Shown: positions 21,422 to 33,061, numbered from the stretch's first letter. The stretch: 64,000 bases of DNA from Rhyacophila brunnea (GCA_022495005.1 JAGYXB010001054.1:62001-126000); one strand, 5' to 3'. The notes: generated from the sequence alone by a model not told the origin. Translations and numbers: made by a program.

Positions 21422-22234
21422 ATCAGAATATTAAGCAGTCTCCAGTATTATAGCTCGGTTTAACCAGGCTGCTATAATTAGTTCAAAATTTGTAATTAAG
21501 GATTTTATCTCATTAAAATACTTTATTAGATTCATTTATTAGATAATTGTATAATCAAGTATATAACATAACATATTATATTAACAGTATGACGTCTGAA
21601 ACGAGAGTCACATCATCACAGTAGAGAACATCAAGTGATAATACAACATAATGTAACTGAGGTAAGGGATTATCAAGGCAAATTTACATAGCATTATTTC
21701 TTAATTTGCGATATTATTGATTCATTAAATTATTATATTATTTTGCTAAATTATCTTTTTGTTGAAATTTGACTGACTCAGATAAATTGCTTGTTTTGTA
21801 ATTTTAACAATATTATGTTGCAAAATACATTGTAGTTTTAAATTAATGGTTTCCTGCCAAGTCATGCTGGATGGTAGGGTATTAAAACAAACTTAGGATG
21901 CTAACTTAAAGTTACACTCTGTCTGAAGATCCGTGTAGCACCCACATAACTATCGTGCCCTCCATAATGTCAAGCACTGATTTGACCTTATCGGAAATGG
22001 CTCACTGGCAGAAGATTCAGGCAAATTAATGTTATTATCATACTCAACTACTTATCAAATTCGTGCAGATAGTACTATAAAATATTATATTTAACCAACT
22101 CCTAGCTTTAAGACCACCACTAATCAGTTTTGGCTTAATCCCCAAAAATTTTATATCATTATAGTGTATGTTATTGAGTATGGTAGGATGTAGAAGGAGG
22201 TAAGTCTGTTAAGTTGTAAAAATTAACACATCTA
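21422..22234. other. No gene seen
   Basis: No repeat or motif recognised. A donor-like gag-gtaagtc at about 22195 follows only a very short, unconvincing open segment. Confidence 0.3.
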
Positions 22235-22547
22235 CGCATTTATTCTATAGACCAGACTACTTTCGGCCGCTACGGCAGCTATATAGGGTAGGCTAGTATC
22301 AAAGTATTAGCACTTATTGAAACAATAATTATAGTAAGTTAGCCGTCTAAACAGTCAAAACTCTCTATCTCACTCTAAAATTTACCACAACCAAAAGATG
22401 TGCTGTTTAAACATAGCACTTATTGTAACAATAAAATTACAACTTACTTATTGTAATTGTTACAATAAGTGATAATATTTCGATAAAAATCTACCCTAGA
22501 TAGCTGCCGAAGCGGCCGAAAGCAGTATTGTGTATAGAATAGGTGCG
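22235..22547. mobile_element. MITE family M, copy 1
   Basis: Imperfect TIRs over about 55 bp: left gcatttattctatagacc, with tttcggccgctacggcagct inward; the right end is the inverted form. Internal ttagccgtctaaacagt recurs in the copies at 33062 and 45960. Confidence 0.75.
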
Positions 22548-22920
22548 CTGGTATATTGTCAAGATTAAGAAAATGTTGAGTTCTTCTTGTATAAAAAATG
22601 GAAAAAATGTTTAATTATTATTATTAAAAGTTTATGACTGATAAAGTCGATAACTTTTGGAATTATTTAATGATTTAACTTATACGTAGGTAGTTAATTA
22701 TAATTATTATAATTTTTCAAATACGTAAGTAAAAAAATACTCAATAGATTCGAACGAAATAGGTTCGAGTTATTTCTGATTTTACCTGAGCAGTCATTAA
22801 AATTAATCAAAATCGAACATCAAAGAAGGACGTTTTCTTTTGATAATATTTTTATTATTAATAAAAAGAAGTCTACCGCTGAAAGCCAAAATATCTATTC
22901 AATAACTCCCTCTGTGCCAG

Positions 22921-22982
22921 GATGGAATAATGGGACCCTCCCTCTATGATTCTTCCAATTCGGCTGACCCTCTATTCAACCG
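22921..22982 (+). CDS. Candidate internal exon 2 of the same gene
   Basis: The acceptor tract ctccctctgtgccag ends at 22920 and the donor gtaagtaag begins at 22983, both close to consensus. Of three frames only the first is open, giving DGIMGPSLYDSSNSADPLFN and two leftover bases (phase 0 to 2). This continues the frame of the 20471 candidate and hands phase 2 to the 27494 candidate, whose first base would complete an arginine codon. No domain can be named from 20 residues. Confidence 0.5.
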
Positions 22983-23109
22983 GTAAGTAAGTGTACCAAC
23001 ATACCTACTCACTCCGATTGCCAAATGAAATACAAAATATATAATATAAATATATACGTATATAATATAACTATATTATAATATACGAGAATTGGAGTTG
23101 AATTTTGTT

Positions 23110-23240
23110 TCATCTTCAATATTGTATTGATAAACCTAAAAAAGACATACACTTTCTATTTTCCCAGCCATCGGATCAATTCTACGTGCCATGGCTTTAT
23201 AGACGACTACTCTACAACCTCGGCTACCGTAAGTGTTAGG
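23110..23240 (+). repeat. First, split unit of a tandem array
   Basis: Contains ggctttatagacgactact and ctcggctaccgtaagtgtta, matching the units at 23990-24535. The unit resumes at about 23915 (cgagataac) after an interruption of about 670 bp. Confidence 0.6.
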
Positions 23241-23730
23241 CGTAAAACCCACTTAACGCAGCAAGTGTGGCTCTCGCGCAAAATTTCACAAGTGGCGCGT
23301 AAATCAACGAAAATACAACGTAATCAAATACGCCAGCGCCCACTAGATTTGACGACGCATTATGCGCGCCCGCCCCATGAGTCATCGTTTTTTGGCTTCT
23401 CGGTGATACGAATGAACGAACATACAACGTATCCATTCATTGAAAACGGCGAGCAAAATTACGCTCTTCGAGGCGTCGTCGATGCGACGGGGGAGAAGCC
23501 ATTATTTAAGAACAGCGAACTCTTTGTTTAGTTATTGCGTGTCCGATTTTAATTACAAGCCCCGAGAAATTTATTAATATTTTTATTGCTTTTTTATGAG
23601 AAACGCTGATAATAATAATTATTTTGTGCTGCTTGAGCCCCTTATTACATAGGTGAAGGGTAATGCGCGGGTGGGAGGGGGCCTACTCAGTAGTGAGCGC
23701 GTCGAGCGCTTTTTTGGTGGGCTTTATGCC
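23241..23730. other. G+C-rich interruption of the tandem array
   Basis: CpG-rich sequence (for example cgacgcattatgcgcgcccg at about 23352) unlike anything else in the window. Frames are open on both strands (23127-23531 + and 23236-23436 -) but show no motif. It could be a promoter or 5' exon, or a foreign insertion. I see no TIR of its own. Confidence 0.35.
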
Positions 23731-23733
23731 TTA

Positions 23734-23911
23734 GAGCCGTTTCACACGGGACACATGTGTCCCAGCCACTGGTGCGTGAAGATGCCACATTAACACATAA
23801 ATTAATTGGAGCGTTCAGACGGAGACACACGAGTGTCACGTTAATTTATATGTAAATGCGCCATCTCGACACACCGGTGGCTGGATACAGGTGTCCCACG
23901 TAAAACGGTTC
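23734..23911. mobile_element. Palindromic MITE, Harbinger-like (178 bp)
   Basis: TIR gagccgtttcacacgggac, running inward through agccactggtg, faces an imperfect inverted copy ending cgtaaaacggttc. TTA precedes it and TTT follows. Confidence 0.65.
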
Positions 23912-23914
23912 TTT

Positions 23915-24535
23915 CGAGATAACTATACGAATAAGACACCGATACTACTTAATTGCAGACACACTAAAACCGCCGTGAATAGATTGTTATTCACATATTT
24001 TATTTGTCCGGCTGTTAGATCAATCCTGCGTCCCATGGCTTTATAGATGGCTGCCCTATACCCTCGGCCACCGTGGGTATTACGAGATAAAAAAAAAACA
24101 AATTAAACACTGATACTTCAGTAAACAGACTATACTAGCAGAAAGACAAAACCGCTGTATATCATTATTCTCATATTTTATTTATGCAGCCATTGGATTG
24201 ATTTTGCTTCCTATGGTTTTATAGACCACCGCTCCACAAACTCTTATACAGTGAGTACTACGAGATAAATATATTCTAACCAAACTAGTCACCGATACTA
24301 CAGAACATACCTGACTAAAACCACCTTTGGTGGATTGTTTTTCTCATATTTTATTTGCGCGGCCGTTGGATCAATCCTGCGTCCCATGGCTTTATAGATA
24401 GTCACTTCACAAACTCTGCTAGAGTACAACGAGATAAATAAATTTAAACCGAACTAAAAACCAATACCACAATAAAGATACTAAACTACCAGAAAGATAA
24501 AACCGCCGTCAGTGTTATTCTCATACAATTCTATT
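23915..24535 (+). repeat. Tandem array, units of about 170-180 bp
   Basis: Three consecutive units carry attttatttg/tgcggccg, ttggatcaatcctgcgtccc, atggctttatagat and tacgagataaa. Together with 23110-23240 this makes four or more units. Divergence between neighbours is marked, so the array is old. Confidence 0.75.
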
Positions 24536-24798
24536 ATATTTTGAAAAGTGCAGTTTTTGATATACTGTAATATCTTCAATCATTTTCTACATAAAACGCA
24601 ATCTTTTCTATCACTATAACAGTCTAATTTTTGAGACAATAATTCTAATTATGTAGTGGTAGTGAAGTAGTAGTATAGTAGTATTAGTGAAATTATCACA
24701 TAGACACCAAGCCGTAAAGAAAATCACATAGATGTAGTTTTGAGACCTAAAAAGGAATGTAACCATGATGAAAAGCCAGTGTCTTACGAATTTGACTA

Positions 24799-24907
24799 TA
24801 AGAGCCGAGCCACACCGGGCGACTCTGGTCTCGAGACCAGTCGCCGAGACCAGACCGATGTATGCTTGCTTGCGCGACTACTGGGCGATCAGGTGTGGCA
24901 TGATTCA
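24799..24907. mobile_element. Short Harbinger-like MITE
   Basis: Inverted ends agagccgagccacaccgggc and, inverted, a tgccacacctgatcgccc form. A perfect 16-bp palindrome, ctggtctcgagaccag, lies inside. Frames open here are chance. Confidence 0.5.
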
Positions 24908-25329
24908 TATAACTGCATACATGAATGAATGTTTGAGGACGTGTTAAATAGGTTAAATTTATAATTGTATATATTATCATGTTTCTTTAATATTTACATA
25001 TACAAATGCTGTCTTTTCTACTTTCTTGTTATATTAGTTGTTATTTTTAATTAGGATATTTTTATAATTTTGTATTTATTATGTATTATGGCGCATTGGC
25101 AAATCGCTGTAATGCCGTAATACTCTTTTTCTGAATAAATAAATAAAATAAATAAATGAAAATCAGTTCAAATTACAACATTCCAAACCTAACAATGTTA
25201 TGTTGTTATTCTGGTTACCATAGAAATAATATTTTTTAGTCCGTTAAAACTAATAGAAGTAGCCGCCATTTTTGGCAGATATTTGACGCTGGTATACGAT
25301 ACGAGATATTGTGATTTTTCATCTAAATA
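24908..25329. other. No gene seen
   Basis: A+T-rich. A tail-like aaataaataaaataaata run lies near 25135-25157. Confidence 0.35.
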
Positions 25330-25440
25330 TTCAAATTCAAATTTTGAAATTTTATTTATTTTTACAGAGTGAACATTACAAATTATTAATTTAAAATGTT
25401 CACAACATGACATATAGAAGAAAAGAAACATTAATAAAAC
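25330..25440 (-). mobile_element. LINE 3' tail (Jockey/CR1-like)
   Basis: The minus strand reads catgttgtgaacatttt then aataaataaaatttcaaaat, the tail shared with 61850-61925. Confidence 0.55.
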
Positions 25441-25455
25441 AGTAAGTATTATGTA

Positions 25456-26175
25456 ATATGTTACTTCGAATGTGTGAAATTGCGTATTATACGAAATCGG
25501 CAATATTTTGCCTAATTCATGAATAAGGCAACGGGCTTGCATTATTCATGAATTAAGCAATTTATCTGCCGAGTGCCTGAATTTGGCAGGGTATGGAATT
25601 CTTAAACTGTCAACATGACAGTAGAAAAGTAAACTTAATACGGATGGTTTTATTAGTTATAATTGGACATAATATTATTATTATTAGGTTAGGTTAGGTT
25701 TTGTAATTCTGAATTCAAATGAATGTCCATTTTGAGGCTAGCTAACAACTGTCAACAAACTATCAAATCATACTATCGCAAACAAACAATCGACCATTGC
25801 CCGATACCCAAGCACGAATCAAATCGCGAAAATATCTTTTTAATAAAATTCTTCCGTTATCATAATATATATTATACTATTAAATCATATTAAATGAATA
25901 TGAACGTCATTGAAGTTATTGATTGGTATATTTGTATATAATCAATGACATTTGACACATTTGGTGAGTTTGATTAGTTGCAAAAAACACCACTGGAGCG
26001 CGACCATCTATTTTGACCAATGCATGAACTAGGCAGAAAAGTTAGTGCCGAATTCATGCATTCGGCAGATATTTTGCCTAATTCATGAATAGGGCAACGG
26101 GCTTGCATTTCATGAAATAGGCAAAATTTTGCCGATTTTATGTAATACGCAATTTCACACATTCAGCGTAACATA
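25456..26175. mobile_element. Large TIR element family G, copy A
   Basis: The ends are inverted (tatgttacttcgaatgtgtg at the left; cacacattcagcgtaacata at the right), and both subterminal regions are packed with palindromic tgcctaattcatgaata-type motifs. A short TTAGG tract lies near 25685. It is paired with copy B at 36898-38166, which has an extra 427-bp insert. Confidence 0.75.
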
Positions 26176-26480
26176 AATAAAAAAGAAATAGATCAGCATT
26201 AAACAGTAGAAAGGTGTAAATACAAAAACAAATGATACAAGAAAGTACACTAAATGAGCTAAGCAGACCCGAATTTATAAAATAGTGTCCACCTAAACTC
26301 ACGCTCACACAAGTGGAATATATCAACACCCGAAGTAATTTGGTTGAACATAGCTATCGCCCTACCAATTGGCATTACAAGTGGCAGGTTGGTTCTGCAT
26401 CTTGGTAGAATAAACAACTGATACCATCGATTCCTAAGATAATTATCAGAGGTACACAAGCCAATACCACCCAGAATGGC
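26176..26480 (-). pseudogene. Jockey/CR1-like LINE, C-terminal end
   Basis: The minus-strand frame reads NRWYQLFILPRCRTNLPLVM, then a SGVDIFHLCEREFRWTLFYK segment to a stop near 26260, then 3' UTR. It is homologous to 1620-1955. It is a 3'-end fragment next to the G element. Confidence 0.6.
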
Positions 26481-27493
26481 AGAGTTTTCACATAATAATG
26501 GTCGCTGACATTCATTAGTTACTGGTTTTGGACTGATTTTGACTGTGGGAAATTGAGAAAATCTATGCTTGATTTGTACTGTACAGAATGAAGCTTTGAA
26601 TGTTTACACTTTAGAGGACACGTTTATTTATTAAATTAATTAAAATTCTAGAAAATAATTCAATATAAACCTAGAAAGCTCCTTTTGAATCACTTACACG
26701 AAATAACATAACATCATTTTGAAACATTTTCCTTTATCAAAAGTATTAGGGTTGCAATATATTGTGGCAAACAAATTTACTAAGGGTTGTAATTAAAATA
26801 CGTTAATATCGTTTTCAATTACCTCTCGTGGCAGTTTCAAAGGTTTGCCTTTTGAAGAAGAAAGCCATTATTATAACTAAAGTAAAGAAAATATTTACCC
26901 CAAGTCAATTGCGTCTGCGAATATTTCATGAACGCGGTTGTTAATAATTTACTTGTATTATTTTGATACAGAGCATTACATTACAGGATTACAATATGGC
27001 AGGAAAATGACAATAATATTGTATTTTTAAATAACCAGTAAACCGGTGTAATTTGTAATATAAATAAACCGGTATTTAAATTAATTTTGTACTTAATCAA
27101 ATCTAGCTGTTCAATACTTAACTGTTCTAAATATGACGAAATTTAATGTGGTGTAGTGTGAGACTTGTGAATATAAATATATAATTTCAGGTTACTTCAA
27201 AGTGAAATCATGCCGCTATTTTTAATAAATAAAATGTTACTAATTACAATGCGTAAATAATATGTATAAATTATTATCTTCTTTATCAGGCATTATTTAT
27301 ACAGTTAATCATTTTATTTATAAATAGTATGTATTATTATTATTATATAAAAAACGGTTACACGGTTTATAATTGGTTAAAATTATATCGGTTACAAGCC
27401 CGGTTTTTTTTTTTAATTTTGTAAATAATAATATATACGTGATCTTGTATTGTGTCTGTGAGATAAATTCAAAGCGCTGTTTTCTCATTTCAG
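26481..27493. other. No gene seen; intron-like
   Basis: A+T-rich, no repeat recognised. If the exon candidates are right, this lies in the intron before 27494. Confidence 0.35.
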
Positions 27494-27553
27494 GTTAAAA
27501 GAGCGAATACGGATTGTCTTTGAAGAAGTCACCCTACAAAAAGGCGATTTAAG
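27494..27553 (+). CDS. Candidate internal exon 3 of the same gene
   Basis: The acceptor tgttttctcatttcag ends at 27493 and the donor gtaagatta begins at 27554. The 60-bp segment is open in only one frame, which starts after one base: LKERIRIVFEEVTLQKGDL plus two leftover bases (phase 2 to 2). That is exactly the frame handed on by 22921-22982. The alternating hydrophobic pattern IRIVFEEV looks like a beta-strand. CUB-type domains have such a strand followed by a GD turn, but this is speculation. Confidence 0.55.
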
Positions 27554-28407
27554 GTAAGATTATTATTTCATTTCCAATAGGATTTTGTTTTATTGACAAT
27601 GACGTTTTTAATATAAAAAAAATTGAATTCTACTGCTATGTAATTTTTTTTCATTTAGGTTACTTTAATGATTGTAAATCATATTCCAGATATAGATCAA
27701 ACAATATAATATTAAAAAACAAAATTAATTTAACAATTGATACAAGCTCAGCTAAGAGAACATAAAGGTCTATTATAAAGGTATTGGAATGTTTACAGAA
27801 CATGAAAACTTTTTTTACGAAGACAATAAAATATGCCGTGATAATAATATTATATTAAATTCAATTAAAGCCAACGACAAAGTAAGGCGATTCGGATAAA
27901 AGAGTTAACAATATTCTGACATCATTTATGAACTTCAACACGGATTATTATTACATATCAGTCCATATCGGTGGTTGAAGAGTGTCTATTCTAAAGTTCA
28001 AATTACACTGACAAGCTCTGAGGTCGATCGTCAGCGTGGATTAATCGTGAATTGTCATTTTGGATCGTTTCGGTGGAGTCGCGGTCAAAAAAGAATAATT
28101 CCTATTTTTTGCACAGTAACAGTTGGGTTAATAATAACAATTGAGATTGTGCGGTTATCGCCAACCTAACTTTCAACTAACGTCGACTGGTTCGTGCACT
28201 TAAATAGGTATTAACTATTTTGACTCCAGAAAACGATTCAAATTGACTTTCACGATTGGTGCAGCAGACAAACGGGGAATAAGTGCTATTTAAAATTTTA
28301 CTTAGAAGCCCCTAAATTCTTTGATATTTACCAAAACTTCAATGTTATATATTTTAAAATAATATTAGATATTATACATAAATAAATTAGTAAATTTATC
28401 ACTGACC
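27554..28407. other. Unclassified, intron-like
   Basis: A + frame is open at 27975-28169 without recognisable motif. A second acceptor-like site (acgattggtgcag, about 28263) opens a phase-2 frame to a stop near 28383, but no donor follows. Neither is convincing. Confidence 0.3.
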
Positions 28408-29130
28408 GTATTATGTTATATTGTTAAATATTATAGCAAAAGATTTTTTTTATATAAATTAATAAGGGATACCTCTAGACTAAGTGCAGATAAGACTGGA
28501 TATTGTAAACTAGCTGTATTTTCATAATATTGTCGAGGGTGTAGTAACATGAATGGCAATATTCACATCATAAAATCGATAGTTTAAGATGTTTTTGTAG
28601 AATATCTGCTATATCCCCCATAGATATTGTTATATCTCTAGATAGTATCCTCTTTATAGACTCTTGTAGATGGAAATATATCACAAATACAATAAATATC
28701 TATCGACTATTCAAGCTATAATAGTATCTAGTGAATGTAAAGAGAACTTTTATTTCAGACTCCATACCGATAAGTTATGTTAAAACCGGTTAAGTGCCCA
28801 AAGCATCTTTGGACGCCCTAATTACACCAATCTTATGTGAATTACTATCAATTAACTAATTGCGGCATAGAAAGAATTAAATAAATGATTTTACAATTAT
28901 TAATTTATTGAATCCAGGAAACTATTTTAATAAGATAAAATCATTCAAACTAATGATGAATAATAATATAACAGCCTAGTTAAACCATGTCATATCAAAC
29001 TATTATGTATCTGATTTGATTATTTTTTCTGTTAATATATTATATTATTTTATGATTTTGAATACTATTTTGAAGTTAAGCTTTATATTTATAAGAAAGT
29101 TCACATGGCTGTTGATATAATTTCTTATTT
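28408..29130 (+). repeat. Dispersed repeat family F, copy B
   Basis: Homologous to 18966-19850 in the same order and orientation, without the palindromic insert that copy A carries. Confidence 0.65.
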
Positions 29131-29204
29131 ATAGTGAATCAATCGTTCAATAGGTTCACTGTCAATAACAAAACAACCGTATAATGCAAAGTAACACCTA
29201 CGTG

Positions 29205-29590
29205 GTCGCAGCCATGATTTATTCTGGATCGAAACCGTTTCCTCGTATCAAGCCTATTAGGCACCATTAGCGAGGGGTTCAAGATTAGTAAATGCGCTCC
29301 CTAAAGACATAGACATTTTGAATGATGTACTTTGCATTTTGTTTTTGAAACTTTATTTTTCTGTGTAAAATTGTATGTCTTTTGTTTTCAAAATTTTATT
29401 TTTCTGTATTAAATTGTACTTAAGTATGTTATGATTTATTTTTTTTCTGTTATTATTATATTCTATATTTTCTTCTTCTCTCTTGTGAGGGTAATATTTG
29501 TTATAATGTAAATCTCATGTTGTGTACGTCTTGAATTTAGATTTGTTATATCCACAATGTTTTGTATTCTTACATAAATAAATATACCTA
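29205..29590 (+). mobile_element. LINE 3' region with poly(A)-type end
   Basis: Starts gtggtcgcagccatgattta (inverted relative at 11885-11990), then a decayed coding-like stretch, a T-rich UTR, and an end with cttacataaataaatatacc. Confidence 0.45.
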
Positions 29591-29763
29591 CCATTTTTAC
29601 TGTAAGAAAGTATACGTCATATCGACTGCTTAATATACAAACCAGCTAACTGCACTTTTGACCAAAAATGAGATTTTGATGATATTTTGTTATAAAGCAT
29701 AATATTATTTTATATGCTCACACAAAGTTTTAAATTCCTAAACCTATAAATAAATGCGTTATC

Positions 29764-30300
29764 GGCCCACATGCTCGTCGTAGGTCAAAATTGAGTTTTT
29801 ATTGTATTTTCATAGCTTATAATGAGTATTAGTTATAATGTTATAGTTATAATGAGTATCTTTAGAATTATCCTCAAATGTGTTAATCTTGCCGATTTTT
29901 TGAATAATACAATGCCTAATTCTTGTCAAAATTGGGATCACAGAGATAATCAATATAATTTTTTATCGTGAATATTTTACTAAAAGTATCTCATCATAAA
30001 TTATACTAATGGTTTTATAAATGCGTTTAAAAATTAATAAATGTAAAAAATCTTAACACCACTGCACATTCATGTACCGAAATATGACTACATTCTAAAA
30101 CATTAGAGCGAGAGGTTTAAAAGAATACTATTTTATGTAATAAAAATACTTTATGCAGTCATCAAATGTTTAAAATAAATATAAAGGATAATAAGGCTTC
30201 AAAATTATATAAATAGATTATCTACAACGTTTAAGGAGTGTCCAGGATCATGGTTTTAAAATACAATAAAAACTCAATTTTGACCTACGACGAGCATGTC
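29764..30300. mobile_element. TIR element family H, copy 1 (537 bp)
   Basis: TIRs of about 50 bp: ggcccacatgctcgtcgtag at the left and cgacgagcatgtcacc at the right, running inward through caaaattgagtttttat. Related copies lie at 49662-50395 and 52685-52931. TTAA abuts the outer end in several copies. Confidence 0.75.
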
Positions 30301-30623
30301 ACCCCTTAACGTTCTTCACACAAAACAGCCAACTGCAGGTACCTAGTTTCCAATATGATAAATGGCACAACTCTGCTTTTTATATAAATAATTTTCTTTA
30401 TATAATAAAAAATGGAAGCTAAAATAATGTATTAATTCAAAGTGAAGCTCATTTGTAAAAAACAAAAGGAATTGTTAAATTCCACTCGACAATTAAATTA
30501 TTAAGTTTTTTCTCCTTCCTGCACAATTTCCCATATTCGAGTTAGCCGGTTTGCAGATTCAGCAGGTGATATAATAAAATGGTATATGGTTTTTTACTCT
30601 GTTTAAAAAATATATTTATCACA

Positions 30624-30896
30624 CAATTGTCATGAGTTTCGCAGATCAACTTTATTGTACTCTGCTTTGTTGATTTTAACAATCCATTATTTTATTATTT
30701 TGTTTGCGACAAAAAATGCAAGTGCCAAACAGAAAACATTTTTAATTACCGAGAGCGGGATTATAGACCGCACTGGCTATAAACTCTTTCTACGTTATTA
30801 TAAATGGAAACTTTTCTGCGAAATGAGAATTACTCGAATAATTATACAAACTGTCTATGAGTTACGATCTGAATTCGATTATAGAGACACCGGTTA
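30624..30896 (+). CDS. Open segment after an acceptor-like site (uncertain)
   Basis: After catgagtttcgcag a phase-2 frame is open for about 90 codons to a TAA at 30895. It includes a hydrophobic run (LLILTIHYFIILFA) and KQKTFLITESGIIDRTGYKL. The length is more than expected by chance in A+T-rich DNA, and the phase would suit the 27494 candidate. No motif is recognised and there is no repeat partner. It may be an alternative last exon, an old transposon frame, or chance. Confidence 0.25.
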
Positions 30897-31029
30897 ACCG
30901 ACAAATAATTATGGATACTTCCGGTTAATTGATTCTTTTCTTCACCACCACAACTTAAATATGTATATACATAATTAGAAAACATATCATGCAAATACAC
31001 ACTAGAAAAAGTCATTTTTAGAAAAACAT

Positions 31030-31115
31030 ACGACACCCGCCATGACGTGAACTTGTATCTGCTGGATTCATGCCAGTATGCTTTTTCAATTAAACTACGG
31101 GCATCTAACTGAACT
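31030..31115 (-). repeat. tRNA-like SINE head
   Basis: The minus strand has an A-box-like cgtagtttaattgaaaaagc and a B-box-like acaagttcacg. Degenerate. Confidence 0.4.
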
Positions 31116-31159
31116 ACGATGATTTAAACCATTATTTATTATATTAATACTATCGACCG

Positions 31160-31385
31160 AAGGTACTTGATGGAATTTGAATTTAAATTCTAATGGATTT
31201 AAGTTTTGTACCATTCCATTCAAGTCGTTTTTTGCGACCCGGGTTTCGCCTTTCGGCATCTTCAGGCGCCGTGTACACTTACTAAAGTCAAACACACACT
31301 GACAACGAACACTCCTAACTTTAGTTTATATAATAAATCAATACAATAAAGTAAGTAAAAACTCCATTACCTACCTATCATGTCA
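31160..31385 (-). mobile_element. Element with hammerhead-like motif, copy 1
   Basis: Shared with 44920-45120 over about 200 bp, in minus-strand order: ggtaggtaat, ttgtattgatttattatata, the ribozyme-like core, aaaaaacgact and aacttaaatc. Penelope-like retroelements are known to carry hammerhead ribozymes (Cervera and de la Peña), so I suggest that class. No Penelope reverse transcriptase is visible here. Confidence 0.5.
31236..31265 (-). ncRNA. Hammerhead-ribozyme-like core, copy 1
   Basis: Read on the minus strand: CTGAAGA (fits conserved CUGANGA), a GCC-GAAA-GGC stem-loop II, GAAA, a self-complementary ACCCGGGT as a short stem III, then C at the expected cleavage position (GTC). All core positions of the type I layout are present. 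Stem I is weak: the first two pairs (G-C, C-G) form, then mismatches. Very short stem III is known in the Penelope-type hammerheads. Confidence 0.55.
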
Positions 31386-32640
31386 AAGGTCACAAAAAAT
31401 ACAACAAACAAATCAGGAATAGTTGAAGTGTCAGTAAAAAACCTAATTAGTAAAAACCATATCTTAATAATAACAATACACTAGATAGCATATTATAATA
31501 AATTGTCAAAGCCTAATAATAGATCATTATTCTTTTTAAACAATAAAAACACTACACTCAAGAGGTGTAAATCGTCAATTCTAAGAAAATGGTCATATAT
31601 TGGAAAATAATTAAAGGACATATAAACTCACCTAATATACTATATTATATGTATATACACACCTATACACACCTAAATCCTCAACCATACATTCTCATAC
31701 ATACATTTATATAAATTTTGTATCAATAAAATTGACCATAATAAATAGTCTCACATGTAAAACATCATATAGGTCTATAGGATATAGGATAAGATAGGGT
31801 TTTTACCAATTAGGTTTTTTAATAAAATAATATGTTGATAACATTGTTTTCCTAATCAAACTTTACTAAATACTTAATACCGGGTTTTGAATTGAGAATA
31901 ATTACATGTTGTAAAGTCTACCAATTAACCGGTTTTTGGTTATTGTATTTTTCTGTAATTTGACATGCCTGCCTTCAAGCTCAGACAATATTTTTAGCAT
32001 TCAAACGAGCTCGCTTTTCGTAAAATAAATTATGAATGGCTCTTTTCTATTTTAAATTTAGTTTGCATCATTAAATTTTCCGTTTTTATTTGATCCGCCA
32101 AAGGATTTACGTTTCACCTTCTCTATTATTAATATATTATGTGGCCAAAAGACCATTAATCATAATTTATTAATGTTTTACTTAGCAGCTTATTCTCTGG
32201 ATTAATAAAATGTATACTAATGAGCTTTTCTAACACTTTTTTTTTAATATAATAGTGCATAAGAATCTATGGGTATTGAATTTATTTTGTTACCTAGTTT
32301 CACCACCATAATAATTCATTGGCAATATACGTTAGCCAATGTATTATTATTAAAATTGAAATCTAATTTTGTCCCAACAGCCAGGGATATTTTATTTAAA
32401 ATGTTAATTCTCCCGCCACTTTTACAGCCCGATTGAAAAGTGCCCATGAGCACAGATATCCAGACAAAATACACATAAAACTTTGTCTCATGTATCTGAG
32501 ATTCAGTCTGCCGCGAACCGTCTTTAGTAACTTTGTGGATCAAGGATATTTATAATTTGTTTTAAACCCCGAATATCCAATGTATTGTTATCTCTAATTT
32601 GCGTTCAAATCGTGACGTGTTAATACACACAGTTCAAAAA
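31386..32640. other. No gene seen
   Basis: A+T-rich. A 75-codon minus frame at 32316-32543 has no motif. Confidence 0.35.
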
Positions 32641-32720
32641 GATTTGGTGCTGGTCGGGGCTTGAACTTGGATTCATCTAAGTCCGGCCAATGTACTTTAT
32701 CAATTTAGCCACCTTCACTC
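32641..32720 (-). repeat. tRNA-like SINE head
   Basis: The minus strand has ggctaaattgataaagtac (A-box-like) and agttcaagccccgac (B-box-like). Confidence 0.45.
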
Positions 32721-32784
32721 TACCTTATTACGATAAAATTAATATACTAATTGTCATGCAACTGCAGAACCTCGTTTAATAAAA

Positions 32785-32971
32785 AATGTTTCATTATTCG
32801 TTGAATAAAAAATAATTTGTTAAAGTACTGGATACATGCTATTTTTTATAACCGAATAATTCATTAAATTTAGGAATGAAACTTTCTTTACTGAAAATAC
32901 CCCAGAAACGTACCTACTGAAACTAGTAGTCAAAGAAACGACATTAACTTTAAAAGATCCTGACGTCAGCT
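32785..32971 (+). repeat. SINE SB tail region
   Basis: Contains attattcgttgaataaaa and ends near atcctgacgtcagct, as in the copy at 51200-51461. Confidence 0.45.
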
Positions 32972-33061
32972 AGGAATCAAAATAAGTAACTTCCTATTAA
33001 TGGTTGGTACCTTATTCAAACCAGAAAAGTCAATAATTATTGTCAATATATACAGAATTTA

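Noticed and set aside
23127..23531. 134-codon + frame as a gene
   Set aside because: It runs across the edge of a tandem-repeat unit into the CpG-rich block, with overlapping open frames on the other strand.
28760..28800. Acceptor-like tttatttcag before tccatacc
   Set aside because: The same sequence is part of repeat family F at 19350, so it is not a host splice site.
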